DNA of 38,253 nt, taken from Chroococcus sp. FPU101. Lineage in GTDB: Bacteria; Cyanobacteriota; Cyanobacteriia; Cyanobacteriales; Microcystaceae. This document shows positions 11,693 to 19,629 of the stretch, one piece after another. Every line of letters starts with the position of its first letter. Within the stretch, counting starts at the first letter, position 1. Below the pieces are notes generated by a model. It saw nothing but the letters and a program-made list of their open reading frames with translations, was not told the DNA's origin and ran no database searches. The DNA lies in assembly GCF_017312365.1 (NCBI RefSeq), contig NZ_BLJI01000038.1, positions 1 to 38,253 of the forward strand. Direction: 5' to 3'. The position numbers and the translations under genes were made by a program.

Positions 11693-13654
11693 ATGCTTGT
11701 TTGTCCCCATTGCCAGCACGACAATCCGAATCATTCCCAATCTTGCCATCAATGCGGAACGTCTTTAAGTCATAAAACGTGTCATCAGTGTGGTTCTAAA
11801 GTTTCGTTTGATGCGGAAACCTGTTCTTATTGCCAAGCTTTTACGGGTAGTGTTTGGACAGCGATTATTGCTGAACCCTTGCATTTAACGAATTACATCA
11901 CGAAACTGAACCAAGAGTTATTAGAGACTTCGACCGTAAACAGAGAAGATTATTTAGATATGAGTCGGAGATATCGTTTGATGTCCGCTAGGGATACCAC
12001 TCAAATAATTATGATTGACTCAACAACCTATCGCTATATTCAACAACCTATCCTAGACTGTCAACCTTTACAAAAATCCGTTTTAAAAATTCTGTTAGAA
12101 CAACATACCGATCTTGAGATTCAACAATTAAAAAATTCTTCTTGGTTACCCAATTTAGCTTTACCTTACGTCACGTTGCATGATTTTACACCTGCTATCC
12201 CAGAAATTCAAGATGCTTGGCTTGAAGATTATCGAGAAGTCTTAATTATTAGCGATCGCTCAGAGTGGCAGCTTTTATCAAATCTTTGGTTACAGCAATC
12301 ATTACCCATTTTACAAATTGTTTACTGGTTTGATGAAATGGCTAAACTTTGGAAATCCTTAACAGAGGTGGGTTATGCTCAAAGTCTTTTGGTTGAAACT
12401 AATTTACGTGTCGATGAAGATCAAACCTTTGGACTCTTAAGGCTTTACCCTGATCCAGTCAACACTCAGCTATCCCTTAAAGATTTAGCTCAAAGTTGGC
12501 AGAGATTAATTGATCAATCTTTTGATCAACCGTCTCAAACTTTAATCACAGTTTTAAACAAAGTTTTTTCTGGAGAGATTAACACCGTTACAGAATTAAG
12601 GTTACAACTGCAAGAAATTGCCGATGAGCAACAAATGCACTCTTTATCTTATGTAGCAGATAACTTTGAAGATGAATTCAGTTCGCCTAATCTAATTCAT
12701 GCTTCTAACCTTAATGCAGAAATAGCATCTAAAAGTCAAGCGGTAGATCATCTAACAACCAGTCCTCAAGAAAGTTTATTGATTGATCATAGTGATGAAC
12801 TATCAACAGCAGTCATTCCGATGCAAATGTTGAATCTGAGTGATGCTGGTTATAGCGATAATGGGCGACAACGCCGTCATAATGAAGATTGTTTTGGCAT
12901 GGATATCCAAATTAAAAAACAGCAAAGTAACCGAGGACAAAGAGTACAAGCGCGTGGTTTGTATATTGTTTGTGATGGCATGGGAGGACACGCCGCAGGT
13001 GAGGTTGCTAGTGCGATGGCTGTTGAAACTATACAGCGTTATTTTGCTAATTGTTGGCTTGAAGAATTCCCTAGCCTAGAAACGCTTCAAAAGGGAATTT
13101 TTATGGCTAATCAAGCCATTTTCCGAGTTAATCAAGAAAAATCTAGTCATGGTAGTGGTCGTATGGGAACAACACTGGTCATGGCTTTAATCCAAAATAC
13201 TCGCTTGGCGATCGCTCATGTGGGTGATAGTCGCATTTATCGCATTACTCGAAAATGGGGTTTAGAACAGTTAAGTATTGATCATGAGGTTGGACAACGA
13301 GCAATTCAAGAGGGCATTGAGCCAAAAATTGCCTATGCTCGCCCTGATGCTTATCAATTAACTCAAGCATTAGGCCCCCATGATGACTACTATCTAAAAC
13401 CCGATGTGCAATTCTTGAATGTTCTAGAAGATAGTTTATTCTTGCTATGTTCCGATGGTTTGTCCGATCATCAATTCGTCGAAACTCATTGGCAAACATA
13501 TTTATCACCTTTACTTTCTTCTCAATTTAATTTAGAAGAAGGATTACATAAGTTAATTGCTTTAGCTAATCAAAAAAATGGACATGATAACATCACAGCT
13601 ATTCTGATTCGAATCAAAGTTCAACCTAGCATAGAACAATCAATTTGGCTATAG
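11693..13654 (+). CDS. PP2C-family protein phosphatase with N-terminal double zinc ribbon
   Basis: This is a 653-residue metal-dependent Ser/Thr phosphatase. The N-terminus holds eight cysteines in CxxC pairs (C4/C7, C18/C21, C30/C33, C44/C47), a double zinc ribbon. Residues 50-375 form a region I do not recognise. The PP2C domain (about 380-650) shows SDNGRQRRHNEDC (metal/phosphate site), CDGMGGHAAGE (metal Asp and Gly near 427), MGTT, AHVGDSRIYR (about 508-517), SIDHE, LLCSDGLSD (about 584-592) and the terminal GHDN (about 628-631). All metal ligands of the family appear intact. The zinc ribbon shared in type with the neighbouring SpkB-like kinase suggests that the two may act on common targets or respond to the same redox signal; this is inference. 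Confidence 0.9.
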   Translation: MLVCPHCQHDNPNHSQSCHQCGTSLSHKTCHQCGSKVSFDAETCSYCQAFTGSVWTAIIAEPLHLTNYITKLNQELLETSTVNREDYLDMSRRYRLMSARDTTQIIMIDSTTYRYIQQPILDCQPLQKSVLKILLEQHTDLEIQQLKNSSWLPNLALPYVTLHDFTPAIPEIQDAWLEDYREVLIISDRSEWQLLSNLWLQQSLPILQIVYWFDEMAKLWKSLTEVGYAQSLLVETNLRVDEDQTFGLLRLYPDPVNTQLSLKDLAQSWQRLIDQSFDQPSQTLITVLNKVFSGEINTVTELRLQLQEIADEQQMHSLSYVADNFEDEFSSPNLIHASNLNAEIASKSQAVDHLTTSPQESLLIDHSDELSTAVIPMQMLNLSDAGYSDNGRQRRHNEDCFGMDIQIKKQQSNRGQRVQARGLYIVCDGMGGHAAGEVASAMAVETIQRYFANCWLEEFPSLETLQKGIFMANQAIFRVNQEKSSHGSGRMGTTLVMALIQNTRLAIAHVGDSRIYRITRKWGLEQLSIDHEVGQRAIQEGIEPKIAYARPDAYQLTQALGPHDDYYLKPDVQFLNVLEDSLFLLCSDGLSDHQFVETHWQTYLSPLLSSQFNLEEGLHKLIALANQKNGHDNITAILIRIKVQPSIEQSIWL

Positions 13655-13700
13655 CAATTACATATATAAATCAATGATAAATATCTTGGCTTGAATTTCT

Positions 13701-13919
13701 TTAATCTTCGTCCCACTCTTCAACCACTATAATATCGCCAACTTGATCATTCATTGAAAAACCAAAATCTAATAATTCTTGCTTCCAGTAAGCCCATTCA
13801 TCGCCGTAAAGTAAAGCAAGCTTCCAAATATTATCAGAAGATTTAATTACTTTAGATTCAACGAGTGAGGCGGCTTTGCGCTGAAACTTCGCCATAGGGT
13901 GAGCGACTTGTTTGGTCAT
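13701..13919 (-). CDS. Small conserved cyanobacterial protein, DUF4327-like
   Basis: The 72-residue soluble protein contains ASLVESKVIKSSDNIWKLAL, a DEWAYWKQELLDFGFSMND core and a very acidic end (EEWDED). The pattern of a LV..G.V start, an (R/D)EW in the middle and an EL....F...D.V.D end recalls DUF4327, a cyanobacterial family of about 70 residues with no known role. It is likely a real gene because of this conservation-like pattern and its tight, uninterrupted frame. It lies downstream of argB on the same strand, but a 192-bp gap with inverted repeats separates them, so it may have its own promoter. Confidence 0.65.
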   Translation of the reverse strand: MTKQVAHPMAKFQRKAASLVESKVIKSSDNIWKLALLYGDEWAYWKQELLDFGFSMNDQVGDIIVVEEWDED

Positions 13920-13972
13920 AGCCTCGATTTGCTGATTCCTGATTAATTGTACTAAAACTTAATTTTTTAACT

Positions 13973-14042
13973 AATGCTTCTTCACAGAATAAATTTTTAA
14001 GTTAATCCATTTTGGCAGGCTTAAAAATACTCAAGAAGCATT
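13973..14042. repeat. Perfect 10-bp inverted repeat between argB and the DUF4327-like gene
   Basis: AATGCTTCTT (13973-13982) and AAGAAGCATT (14033-14042) are exact complements 50 nt apart. A second pair, AACTTAA (13956-13962) and TTAAGTT (13997-14003), interlocks with them. The two pairs cannot both close as simple nested stems, so alternative folds are possible. The stretch could act as an argB terminator or leader structure on the minus strand; there is no U-run to confirm it. Confidence 0.35.
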
Positions 14043-14111
14043 GTTTCTTATATGTACATCAAAGAATAAGGTTTTAGCAAGGCCTTTTAGAAAAAAGTAC
14101 GGTAATTACTA

Positions 14112-15014
14112 CTATTGGTGTGTAAATTCCGAAGCAACAATCATCGAACCAATCCCTTTATCAGTGAAAATTTCTAGTAAAAGAGAATGGGGAAGACGAC
14201 CATCAATAATATGAGCCGCTTTAACACCTTGAGCGAGCGATCGCACACAACAACTTACCTTTGGAATCATTCCACCAGAAACAATCCCGCGACTAATTAA
14301 TTCTCTTGCTTGTTGAATATCTAATTTATTATACAAAGTCGAAGGATCTTTATAATTTTCCAGAATTCCCGATGTATCTGTTAATAGAATTAATTTTTCT
14401 GCACCTAATGCTGCGGCAATTTCTCCTGCGACCGTATCGGCATTAATATTATAAGCCTGTCCTGTTTCATCAGCCGCTACACTAGAAATCACAGGGATAT
14501 AACCCTTTTCAGCCAAAGAGATGATTAAACGTGCATCGACTGTAGCCACCTCACCAACAAAACCAATATCTTCTCCCCCTAAATTTCGTGCTGTAATCAA
14601 GTTAGCATCTTTGCCGCACAAACCAACTGCTTTACCACCTGCATTATTAATCAAAGTGACTAATTCTTTATTGACGCGTCCGACTAAGACCATTTCTACA
14701 ACATCCATCGTTGCTGCATCTGTCACCCGTAAACCGTTTTTAAATTGTGCTTCAATACCCAATTTATCTAGCCAACTATTGATCTCAGGGCCGCCACCAT
14801 GTACAACAATGGGTCGCACTCCCACACAGGCTAGAAAAACAATATCGCGGATGACAGTATCTTTGAGATTACTATCTTTCATCGCAGCACCGCCATATTT
14901 AACCACAACCGTTCGACCTGCGAATTGTTGGATATAAGGTAAAGCTTCGCTTAAGATGCGAACCCGTTCTGCATCTGAATCTAAGTTCAGGTTAGCTTTT
15001 TGCTCGTTGATCAT
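14112..15014 (-). CDS. argB: Acetylglutamate kinase
   Basis: ArgB phosphorylates N-acetyl-L-glutamate, the second step of arginine synthesis, in the cytoplasm. The 300-residue protein shows the amino-acid-kinase fold with VVKYGGAAM (about 36-44), [17 protein letters not shown] (about 71-87), the KNGLRVTD segment, [12 protein letters not shown] (about 192-203) and a C-terminal [21 protein letters not shown]. An N-terminal helix precedes the core ([12 protein letters not shown]), as in the arginine-inhibited hexameric enzymes. In cyanobacteria these are relieved from feedback inhibition by the PII protein; that regulation is family knowledge. It is the only arginine gene here, as is common in cyanobacteria, where the pathway is scattered. 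Confidence 0.96.
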   Translation of the reverse strand: MINEQKANLNLDSDAERVRILSEALPYIQQFAGRTVVVKYGGAAMKDSNLKDTVIRDIVFLACVGVRPIVVHGGGPEINSWLDKLGIEAQFKNGLRVTDAATMDVVEMVLVGRVNKELVTLINNAGGKAVGLCGKDANLITARNLGGEDIGFVGEVATVDARLIISLAEKGYIPVISSVAADETGQAYNINADTVAGEIAAALGAEKLILLTDTSGILENYKDPSTLYNKLDIQQARELISRGIVSGGMIPKVSCCVRSLAQGVKAAHIIDGRLPHSLLLEIFTDKGIGSMIVASEFTHQ

Positions 15015-15182
15015 TTTGGTTTGCTATCCTACACAATTAATCAAATTAATAGTTTAACGGAATAAGGATTATACGAAACTGTTCATGATGAACTGAAGCT
15101 ATAACTCGTGATCAGCGCAGTAAATCATCTGTAAAAATGTAAATGATTAAGTTTTTAAATTTATCTATCTTAAGGTAGATGA

Positions 15183-15254
15183 CAGTTTAAGGTTGATCTG
15201 GATTACATCTAAATTACTTAAATGACTACTACCAGTTTAGGATAAGGTTGATCT
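15183..15254 (+). repeat. Direct repeat upstream of the ABC ATPase gene
   Basis: The 11-mer AAGGTTGATCT occurs at 15189-15199 and again at 15244-15254. Each copy is preceded by CAGTTTA (15183-15189 and 15233-15239). The second copy also forms AGGTT-gatctt-AACCT. The pair lies 20-95 bp before the start at 15277 and could be a regulator site. The rest of the 262-bp gap between divergent argB and this gene shows no other feature. Confidence 0.35.
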
Positions 15255-15276
15255 TAACCTGTGAACAATAAATTTT

Positions 15277-16362
15277 ATGGCTCAAGTCTGTCTAAATCAG
15301 ATCACTCGTCAATTTGATTCAGTAATAGCGGTTTCTGATATTACCTTTGAAATTCCTGATGGCGAATTTTGGGTTTTAGTTGGGCCGTCAGGATGCGGAA
15401 AATCTACTATTTTACGGATGATTGCTGGATTAGAATCAATCACAAGGGGTGAACTTTATATTGGTAGTAGTTTAGTTAATTCAATTCCACCAAGACAAAG
15501 GGATGTCGCGATGGTTTTTCAAAATTACGCCTTATATCCTCACATGACGATCGCTCAAAATTTGTCTTTTGGGTTACGAATGCGAAAAGTCGATCCCATT
15601 ACTTTAAATAAACGTGTCGAAAGTGTGGCTCGTTCCCTTAATATTGATCATTTATTAAACCGTAAACCGAAACAACTATCGGGGGGACAACAACAAAGAG
15701 TCGCTTTAGGACGTGCGATCATTCGAGAACCTAAAGTTTTCTTAATGGATGAACCTTTATCGAATTTAGATGCTCAATTACGAGATGAAACAAGAGCATT
15801 TTTAAAAGAGCTACATCGACAATTAGGAATTACTACGATTTATGTCACTCATGATCAAGTAGAAGCCATGACATTAGCTGATAAAATTGTCATTCTCGAT
15901 CAAGGAACAATTCAACAGATTGGGCTACCTCAAACAATTTATCAACGTCCTACTAACCGAATGGTCGCTACCTTTATTGGTAGCCCGACAATGAATATCT
16001 TACCAGCTATTTATAGTCAGGGAAATCTTTGTATTCAAGGACAGTTTATTCCTCTTTCTGAAACACTTAAAAAATCTTTGCCTTTAACAGAATCAGTTAG
16101 AGTAGAAGTTGGCATAAGACCAGAGCAAATACATCTTACATCTTCAGAAAAAAGCGGTTTACTCAGTGCTATTATTGATCTGATAGAACCTTTGGGGAAA
16201 GAGATTTTAGTACGAGCTACTTTACTAGATACAGAAACAAAATTAAGTTTTTATGCTTCGTTTGTTGACTCTGTAAAAGTCGGCGATAGTGTAACTCTTC
16301 AAATAAATATAGAACAAATTTTTATCTTTGATCCTTTGACTGGTAAAACACTTTATCCTTAA
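15277..16362 (+). CDS. ABC transporter ATP-binding protein, MalK/UgpC (CUT1) type
   Basis: This is a cytoplasmic ATPase subunit of a sugar or polyol importer. Walker A is GPSGCGKST (about 36-44), the Q-loop MVFQNYALYP, the signature LSGGQQQR (about 135-142), Walker B VFLMDEPLSNLDAQ and the H-loop VTHDQ. After residue 235 there is a TOBE-type regulatory domain with VRVEVGIRPEQIHL, typical of MalK/UgpC. In Synechocystis the related GgtA energises the glucosylglycerol/sucrose/trehalose importer and its gene is also apart from the permease genes. No permease or binding-protein gene is in this window, so it is an orphan ATPase that may serve one or more CUT1 systems elsewhere. The substrate cannot be deduced. 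Confidence 0.88.
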   Translation: MAQVCLNQITRQFDSVIAVSDITFEIPDGEFWVLVGPSGCGKSTILRMIAGLESITRGELYIGSSLVNSIPPRQRDVAMVFQNYALYPHMTIAQNLSFGLRMRKVDPITLNKRVESVARSLNIDHLLNRKPKQLSGGQQQRVALGRAIIREPKVFLMDEPLSNLDAQLRDETRAFLKELHRQLGITTIYVTHDQVEAMTLADKIVILDQGTIQQIGLPQTIYQRPTNRMVATFIGSPTMNILPAIYSQGNLCIQGQFIPLSETLKKSLPLTESVRVEVGIRPEQIHLTSSEKSGLLSAIIDLIEPLGKEILVRATLLDTETKLSFYASFVDSVKVGDSVTLQINIEQIFIFDPLTGKTLYP

Positions 16363-16404
16363 TTTTAAATAATAAAAATAGGTTGTTTAAATATTTATAG
16401 ACCA

Positions 16405-16698
16405 ATGAAAGTTTATCTTAAAGATGATATTTTATATATTAAACAAGACGATTTACCTCAGTATAAAAAAGGAGGCTCTGTTGTGCGTAATAGTTATTTT
16501 TGGGCATTAAAATCAATTGCTTGTTTTTCTAATCGTGAAAAAGACTGGGAATTCGATCAAGACATTTGGCTGGCTTTAGCTAGAATGTTACTTTTCTTTA
16601 CTCAATCAGGTTATTTAGGATATTCTGAAACAATTTTAGAATTTGCTTCAGATGATATAATTCCTGATGATTTAAGGTCAGTTTCTACGAGGTTATAG
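16405..16698 (+). CDS. Unrecognised small acidic protein
   Basis: I do not recognise this 97-residue protein. It begins MKVYLKDDILYIKQDD and has an aromatic middle (NSYFWALKSIACF, then DWEFDQDIWLALARMLLFF) and an acidic tail. There is no signal peptide; the short hydrophobic stretch near 68-76 is probably part of a helix rather than a membrane anchor. It follows the ABC ATPase by 42 bp on the same strand, so it could be co-transcribed, and overlaps hrcA tail-to-tail by 14 bp. The continuous frame and usual codon use make it a likely gene. Confidence 0.6.
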   Translation: MKVYLKDDILYIKQDDLPQYKKGGSVVRNSYFWALKSIACFSNREKDWEFDQDIWLALARMLLFFTQSGYLGYSETILEFASDDIIPDDLRSVSTRL

Positions 16699-17752
16699 AA
16701 TCACTTAAAGCATCAGTTAAATAATCGGCTGTTGTCTCAACTAAAGGAATTGTATTTTCATATAACATACGAGTTGGGCCAATAATTCCGACGCTACCAA
16801 CTGGAGATTCACCTTGGCGATAGACCGCAGAAACTAAAGTACAAAGTCGCATTGATTCTAAGGGATTTTCTGAACCAATTCTAATTTTTACCTTTGATGT
16901 AGATTCACAAATCAGTGGAATTAATTGATCTTGTTGTCGTTCTAATAGATGTAGCAACATTTTAAATTGTTCTAAATGAGAAAATTCAGGATGACGCAAA
17001 ACTTCTGACACCCCGTGCATAATAATAGAAGGTGTAGACTCAGCCTGTAATCGTTGGCTCACTTCTTGAACTAAATTTTTTAAAATATTTTTGTATTGTA
17101 AAAACTCCTGATCGATTTTGTTCCAATCTAAAGTAATTAGTTCAGAATAAGAGTATCCTTTGAGTTGATGGTTCAAAAAATTGGATAAAATTTGTAATTC
17201 TTTCGCTAAATTTTCTGTCTCATCTTCTAGAATTGTTGCTGGTATATCCATTAAAACAGATTGCGTTTGAAACCCATCAGTAACAATAATTAACATCATC
17301 TGCTTGGATGATACTTGTACTAACTGTAGATGTTTTAGCTTATTGTTTGAAGTCTGAGGCAGAGTAATAATCGCAATATATCCGCTAATATTTGCTAAAA
17401 TCTGTGTTGCTCTTTGGAGAAGCGAATCAAAATGCCATGTTTCTCGCTTTAATTGCTGAAATAAATACTGTTCAATGTGTTTACTTATTGTTTCATCGGG
17501 ACTCATGAGTTCATCGACATAAATGCGATATCCTGAATCAGATGGTACACGTCCAGACGATGTATGAGGTTGATAAAGAAAACCGTCTTTTTCTAATTGA
17601 CCTAAAGCGTTGCGTATTGTTGCCGAACTCACTTGAAAATTATAACCTTCAACCAAAGTTTTTGAGCCAACAGGTTCAGCCGTCGCAATATAGTGCTTAA
17701 CAGTCGCTTTTAAAATTCTTTGATAACGTTCATTAAGATGGGATTTTGGCAT
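16685..17752 (-). CDS. hrcA: Heat-inducible transcription repressor HrcA
   Basis: HrcA binds the CIRCE operator and represses groESL/groEL2 heat-shock genes; GroEL helps it fold, giving feedback. The 355-residue protein begins with a winged helix (about 1-75): LNERYQRILKATVKHYI, then GSKTLVEGY and VSSATIRNALGQLEKDGF, HTSSGRVPSDSGYRIYVDELM. The GAF-like dimer domain follows, and the family's C-terminal VSAVYRQGESPVGSVGIIGP is present at about 312-331. I find no CIRCE site in this window, so its targets lie elsewhere and it is probably not autoregulated here. The 271-bp gap to the next gene (17753-18023) contains nothing I can identify. Confidence 0.95.
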   Translation of the reverse strand: MPKSHLNERYQRILKATVKHYIATAEPVGSKTLVEGYNFQVSSATIRNALGQLEKDGFLYQPHTSSGRVPSDSGYRIYVDELMSPDETISKHIEQYLFQQLKRETWHFDSLLQRATQILANISGYIAIITLPQTSNNKLKHLQLVQVSSKQMMLIIVTDGFQTQSVLMDIPATILEDETENLAKELQILSNFLNHQLKGYSYSELITLDWNKIDQEFLQYKNILKNLVQEVSQRLQAESTPSIIMHGVSEVLRHPEFSHLEQFKMLLHLLERQQDQLIPLICESTSKVKIRIGSENPLESMRLCTLVSAVYRQGESPVGSVGIIGPTRMLYENTIPLVETTADYLTDALSDSITS

Positions 17753-18023
17753 GGCTCTAACAACAAGCGTTTTTATTTAATCTAAAGATAATATAAATTT
17801 TTTGTTAGTATACCTTTACCATTTTACAGAATGCTAGTTCCAATCTAACGGTCACAGCACAATCAGCTTACTCATCAACAATAAGCATTTATGCCTCCCG
17901 AACTATTTTTAACATCTCTAAAGCTTTGGTACTGTAGCCATTAGCACTTGATCAGCAGACAAAAGTTATACAGACCGTGCAGAAGAAAGATATTTTTATC
18001 ATGCAGTTAAAGAATAAGTTTTC

Positions 18024-18897
18024 ATGACAGAATATTTACTCAGAACAATGAGTCGTAAGGAAATTGATCTTGCGTACTCGCCGAAGGCGAGATCCCTGTG
18101 GGATCGCATGGGCTGCTTCAGAGGGATGGAACCCTAGTTTACATGATGCAGATTGTTTTTATACGGCTGATCCTGATGGATTTTGGGTTGGATTAATCAA
18201 TAATCAACCTATTTCTGTTCTTTCTGCGGTTAAATATGGCGATAATTTTGCTTTCTTAGGTTTTTATATCGTTATGCCAGAATATCGCGGTCAAGGTTAT
18301 GGTTTTCAATTGTGGAATACTGTGATCGCATCTCTTAAAGGACGAAATATCGGTTTAGATGGAGTCGTCGCGCAACAAGAAAATTATCAAAAATCGGGTT
18401 TTAAATTGGCTCATCGCAACATTCGCTATCAAGGAAAAGGCGGAATTGAAGTCCCACACAATTCAAAAATTATTGAGTTAAAAAACTTGACATTTAATGA
18501 TTTATGTGAATACGACAGGGCATTTTTTCCTAGCGATCGTACTTCATTTTTGCAATGTTGGATTAATCAACCTGAAAGCTTTGCATTAGGAATCCTAGAA
18601 AACGGTCAGTTGGCGGGCTATGGAGTCATTAGAGCGTGTCAGACAGGTTATAAAATTGGCCCCCTATTTGCCGATGATGAGACATTAGCCGAATCATTAT
18701 TTCTGGCTTTGCAGTCAAAAATCAAACCTGAAACACCAATTTTTTTAGATACACCAGAAATTAATCCCGCAGCCATCCAGTTAGCCAAACGATATGGCAT
18801 GAATATCGTTTTTGAAACAGCGCGAATGTATACTAAAGAATTTCCAGAATTACCCTTTAAGCGATGGTATGGGGTCACAACCTTTGAACTGGGTTAG
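18024..18897 (+). pseudogene. GNAT acetyltransferase with 5' frameshift caused by a short repeat insertion
   Basis: The ATG at 18024 opens a frame reading MTEYLLRTMSRKEIDLA, then runs into inserted DNA and stops at TAG 18135-18137. The following frame continues as WAASEGWNPSLHDADCFY through the GNAT core YRGQGYGFQLWN to the end at 18897. Removing 28 bp (18075-18102) rejoins the two into one protein of about 290 residues with the usual family N-terminus (EIDLAIAWAASEGWNP). The C-terminal half resembles the second domain found in YitH-type acetyltransferases. A shorter product could start at TTG 18064, preceded by AAGGA at close range, so partial function is possible. Upstream hrcA is divergent; downstream lies an antitoxin relic. 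Confidence 0.8.
18075..18102. repeat. 28-bp double-hairpin element inserted in a HIP1 site
   Basis: The element contains CTCGCC-gaa-GGCGAG (18077-18091), followed by GATCCC-tgt-GGGATC (18091-18105), whose right end uses the flanking ATC. The left flank ends GCG and the right flank begins ATCGC, so excision restores GCGATCGC, the HIP1 octamer. This strongly suggests insertion into HIP1 between GCG and ATCGC. Its size (28 = 3n+1) explains the frameshift in the acetyltransferase. Confidence 0.75.
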
Positions 18898-18914
18898 ATA
18901 TCTTGACTTGAAAA

Positions 18915-18933
18915 GTACGATTATTTGCCGTAC
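18915..18933 (+). promoter_or_regulatory. GTACG/CGTAC inverted repeat before the antitoxin relic
   Basis: GTACG (18915-18919) and CGTAC (18929-18933) are complementary across 9 nt, just upstream of the DUF1778-like relic and after a TTGACT at 18903-18908. Toxin-antitoxin operons are usually autoregulated through such operators, so this may be the remains of one. Confidence 0.35.
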
Positions 18934-18937
18934 ACTA

Positions 18938-19151
18938 ATCTCGAAAACCGTAACCAAGGGAAGAAAACAAAACGAAATCAGAAGGTTTAGAAGCTAGAAT
19001 TACCGCAGAACAGAAAGAAATCTTACAATTAGTTGCCACACTAGAAGGACGGTCAATTACAGATTTTGTCATCACTCACGCAGCCCAAGCAGCCAGACAA
19101 ACCATAGAAGAACATACCATTCTCTATTCACTGACGACTTATTTTATTTAA
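18938..19151 (+). pseudogene. Decayed DUF1778 (TacA-like) antitoxin
   Basis: From 18975 a frame reads KSEGLEARITAEQKEI, then LVATLEGRSITDFVITHAAQ, AARQTIEEHTIL and ends at TAA 19149-19151. This is the ribbon-helix-helix antitoxin family DUF1778, with its typical LEARIT..QK and GRS.TDFV motifs. No start codon exists in this frame after the stop at 18951. In the next frame, SKTVTKGRK (18941-18967) fits the usual family N-terminus, so a 1-nt change in the A-rich stretch near 18964-18973 has probably broken the gene, and the position expected for the ATG reads ATC. No toxin gene follows; the cupin gene runs the other way and overlaps by 8 bp. It should be inactive. Confidence 0.72.
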
Positions 19152-19629
19152 CTGGTGGAAGAATTGTAATGCCGTATTTAGGTGCAATAGTTTTCATTTT
19201 TTCAATCGCTTCTGGTGTCAGTAGCGGGGGTGAAATATTAGGATTGCTTAACACTGTTCCGACTTCGGCAAAGAACTGTTCAAGTCCTGCTGGTGTCACC
19301 CAACACAGCATTTTAGCAGGTTGTGAGCTAATCACTTTGTAGCTATGTCTTTGTCCCCTAGGTGAATGGAGAAACGTACCAGGAGTAGCAACAACAGTTT
19401 GGTCATCTAAATAAAACTCGACTTCTCCCTCTTGAACATAAAATGCTTCGTCTTCCCGACCATGAATATGCGATGGCGGCCCTTTTTGCGGTTCAGCCCA
19501 AATCTCAAACAGTGCATATTGTCCATTCGTTTGTTCGCCTACTGCTTTAAAGATTACAATATCTCCTGCGACTGTAACTACAGTTCCTTGATTAGGATGC
19601 ACCACTAAACCATGTTGCTCAACCGTCAT
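19144..19629 (-). CDS. Cupin-domain protein
   Basis: The predicted 161-residue protein is a single-domain cupin. Motif 1 is GPPSHIHGREDEAFYVQEG (about 54-72), giving the metal ligands H58, H60 and E64. Motif 2 is PGTFLHSPRGQRHSYK (about 83-98), giving the fourth His. Such proteins bind a divalent metal and include quercetinase-like dioxygenases and sugar-binding proteins; the substrate is not evident. An AGGAG-like ribosome site lies before the ATG at 19627-19629. The gene is alone, and its 3' end covers the end of the antitoxin relic. The 313-bp gap to purB holds a possible -10 box (TACAAT near 19910) and nothing else clear. Confidence 0.85.
   Translation of the reverse strand: MTVEQHGLVVHPNQGTVVTVAGDIVIFKAVGEQTNGQYALFEIWAEPQKGPPSHIHGREDEAFYVQEGEVEFYLDDQTVVATPGTFLHSPRGQRHSYKVISSQPAKMLCWVTPAGLEQFFAEVGTVLSNPNISPPLLTPEAIEKMKTIAPKYGITILPPVK

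Noticed and set aside
14521-14937. A 138-codon open frame antisense to argB
   Set aside because: It is the reverse shadow of a strongly conserved gene, with no ribosome site and low-complexity composition.
17940-17966. TTAGCACTT near hrcA as a CIRCE half-site
   Set aside because: The matching half GAGTGCTAA is not present at the 9-nt spacing, so it is not a CIRCE operator.
18024-19151. GNAT gene plus DUF1778 relic as a GNAT-type toxin-antitoxin operon
   Set aside because: The GNAT protein is about 290 residues with a second domain, lies upstream rather than downstream of the antitoxin and is unlike short TacT-type toxins.
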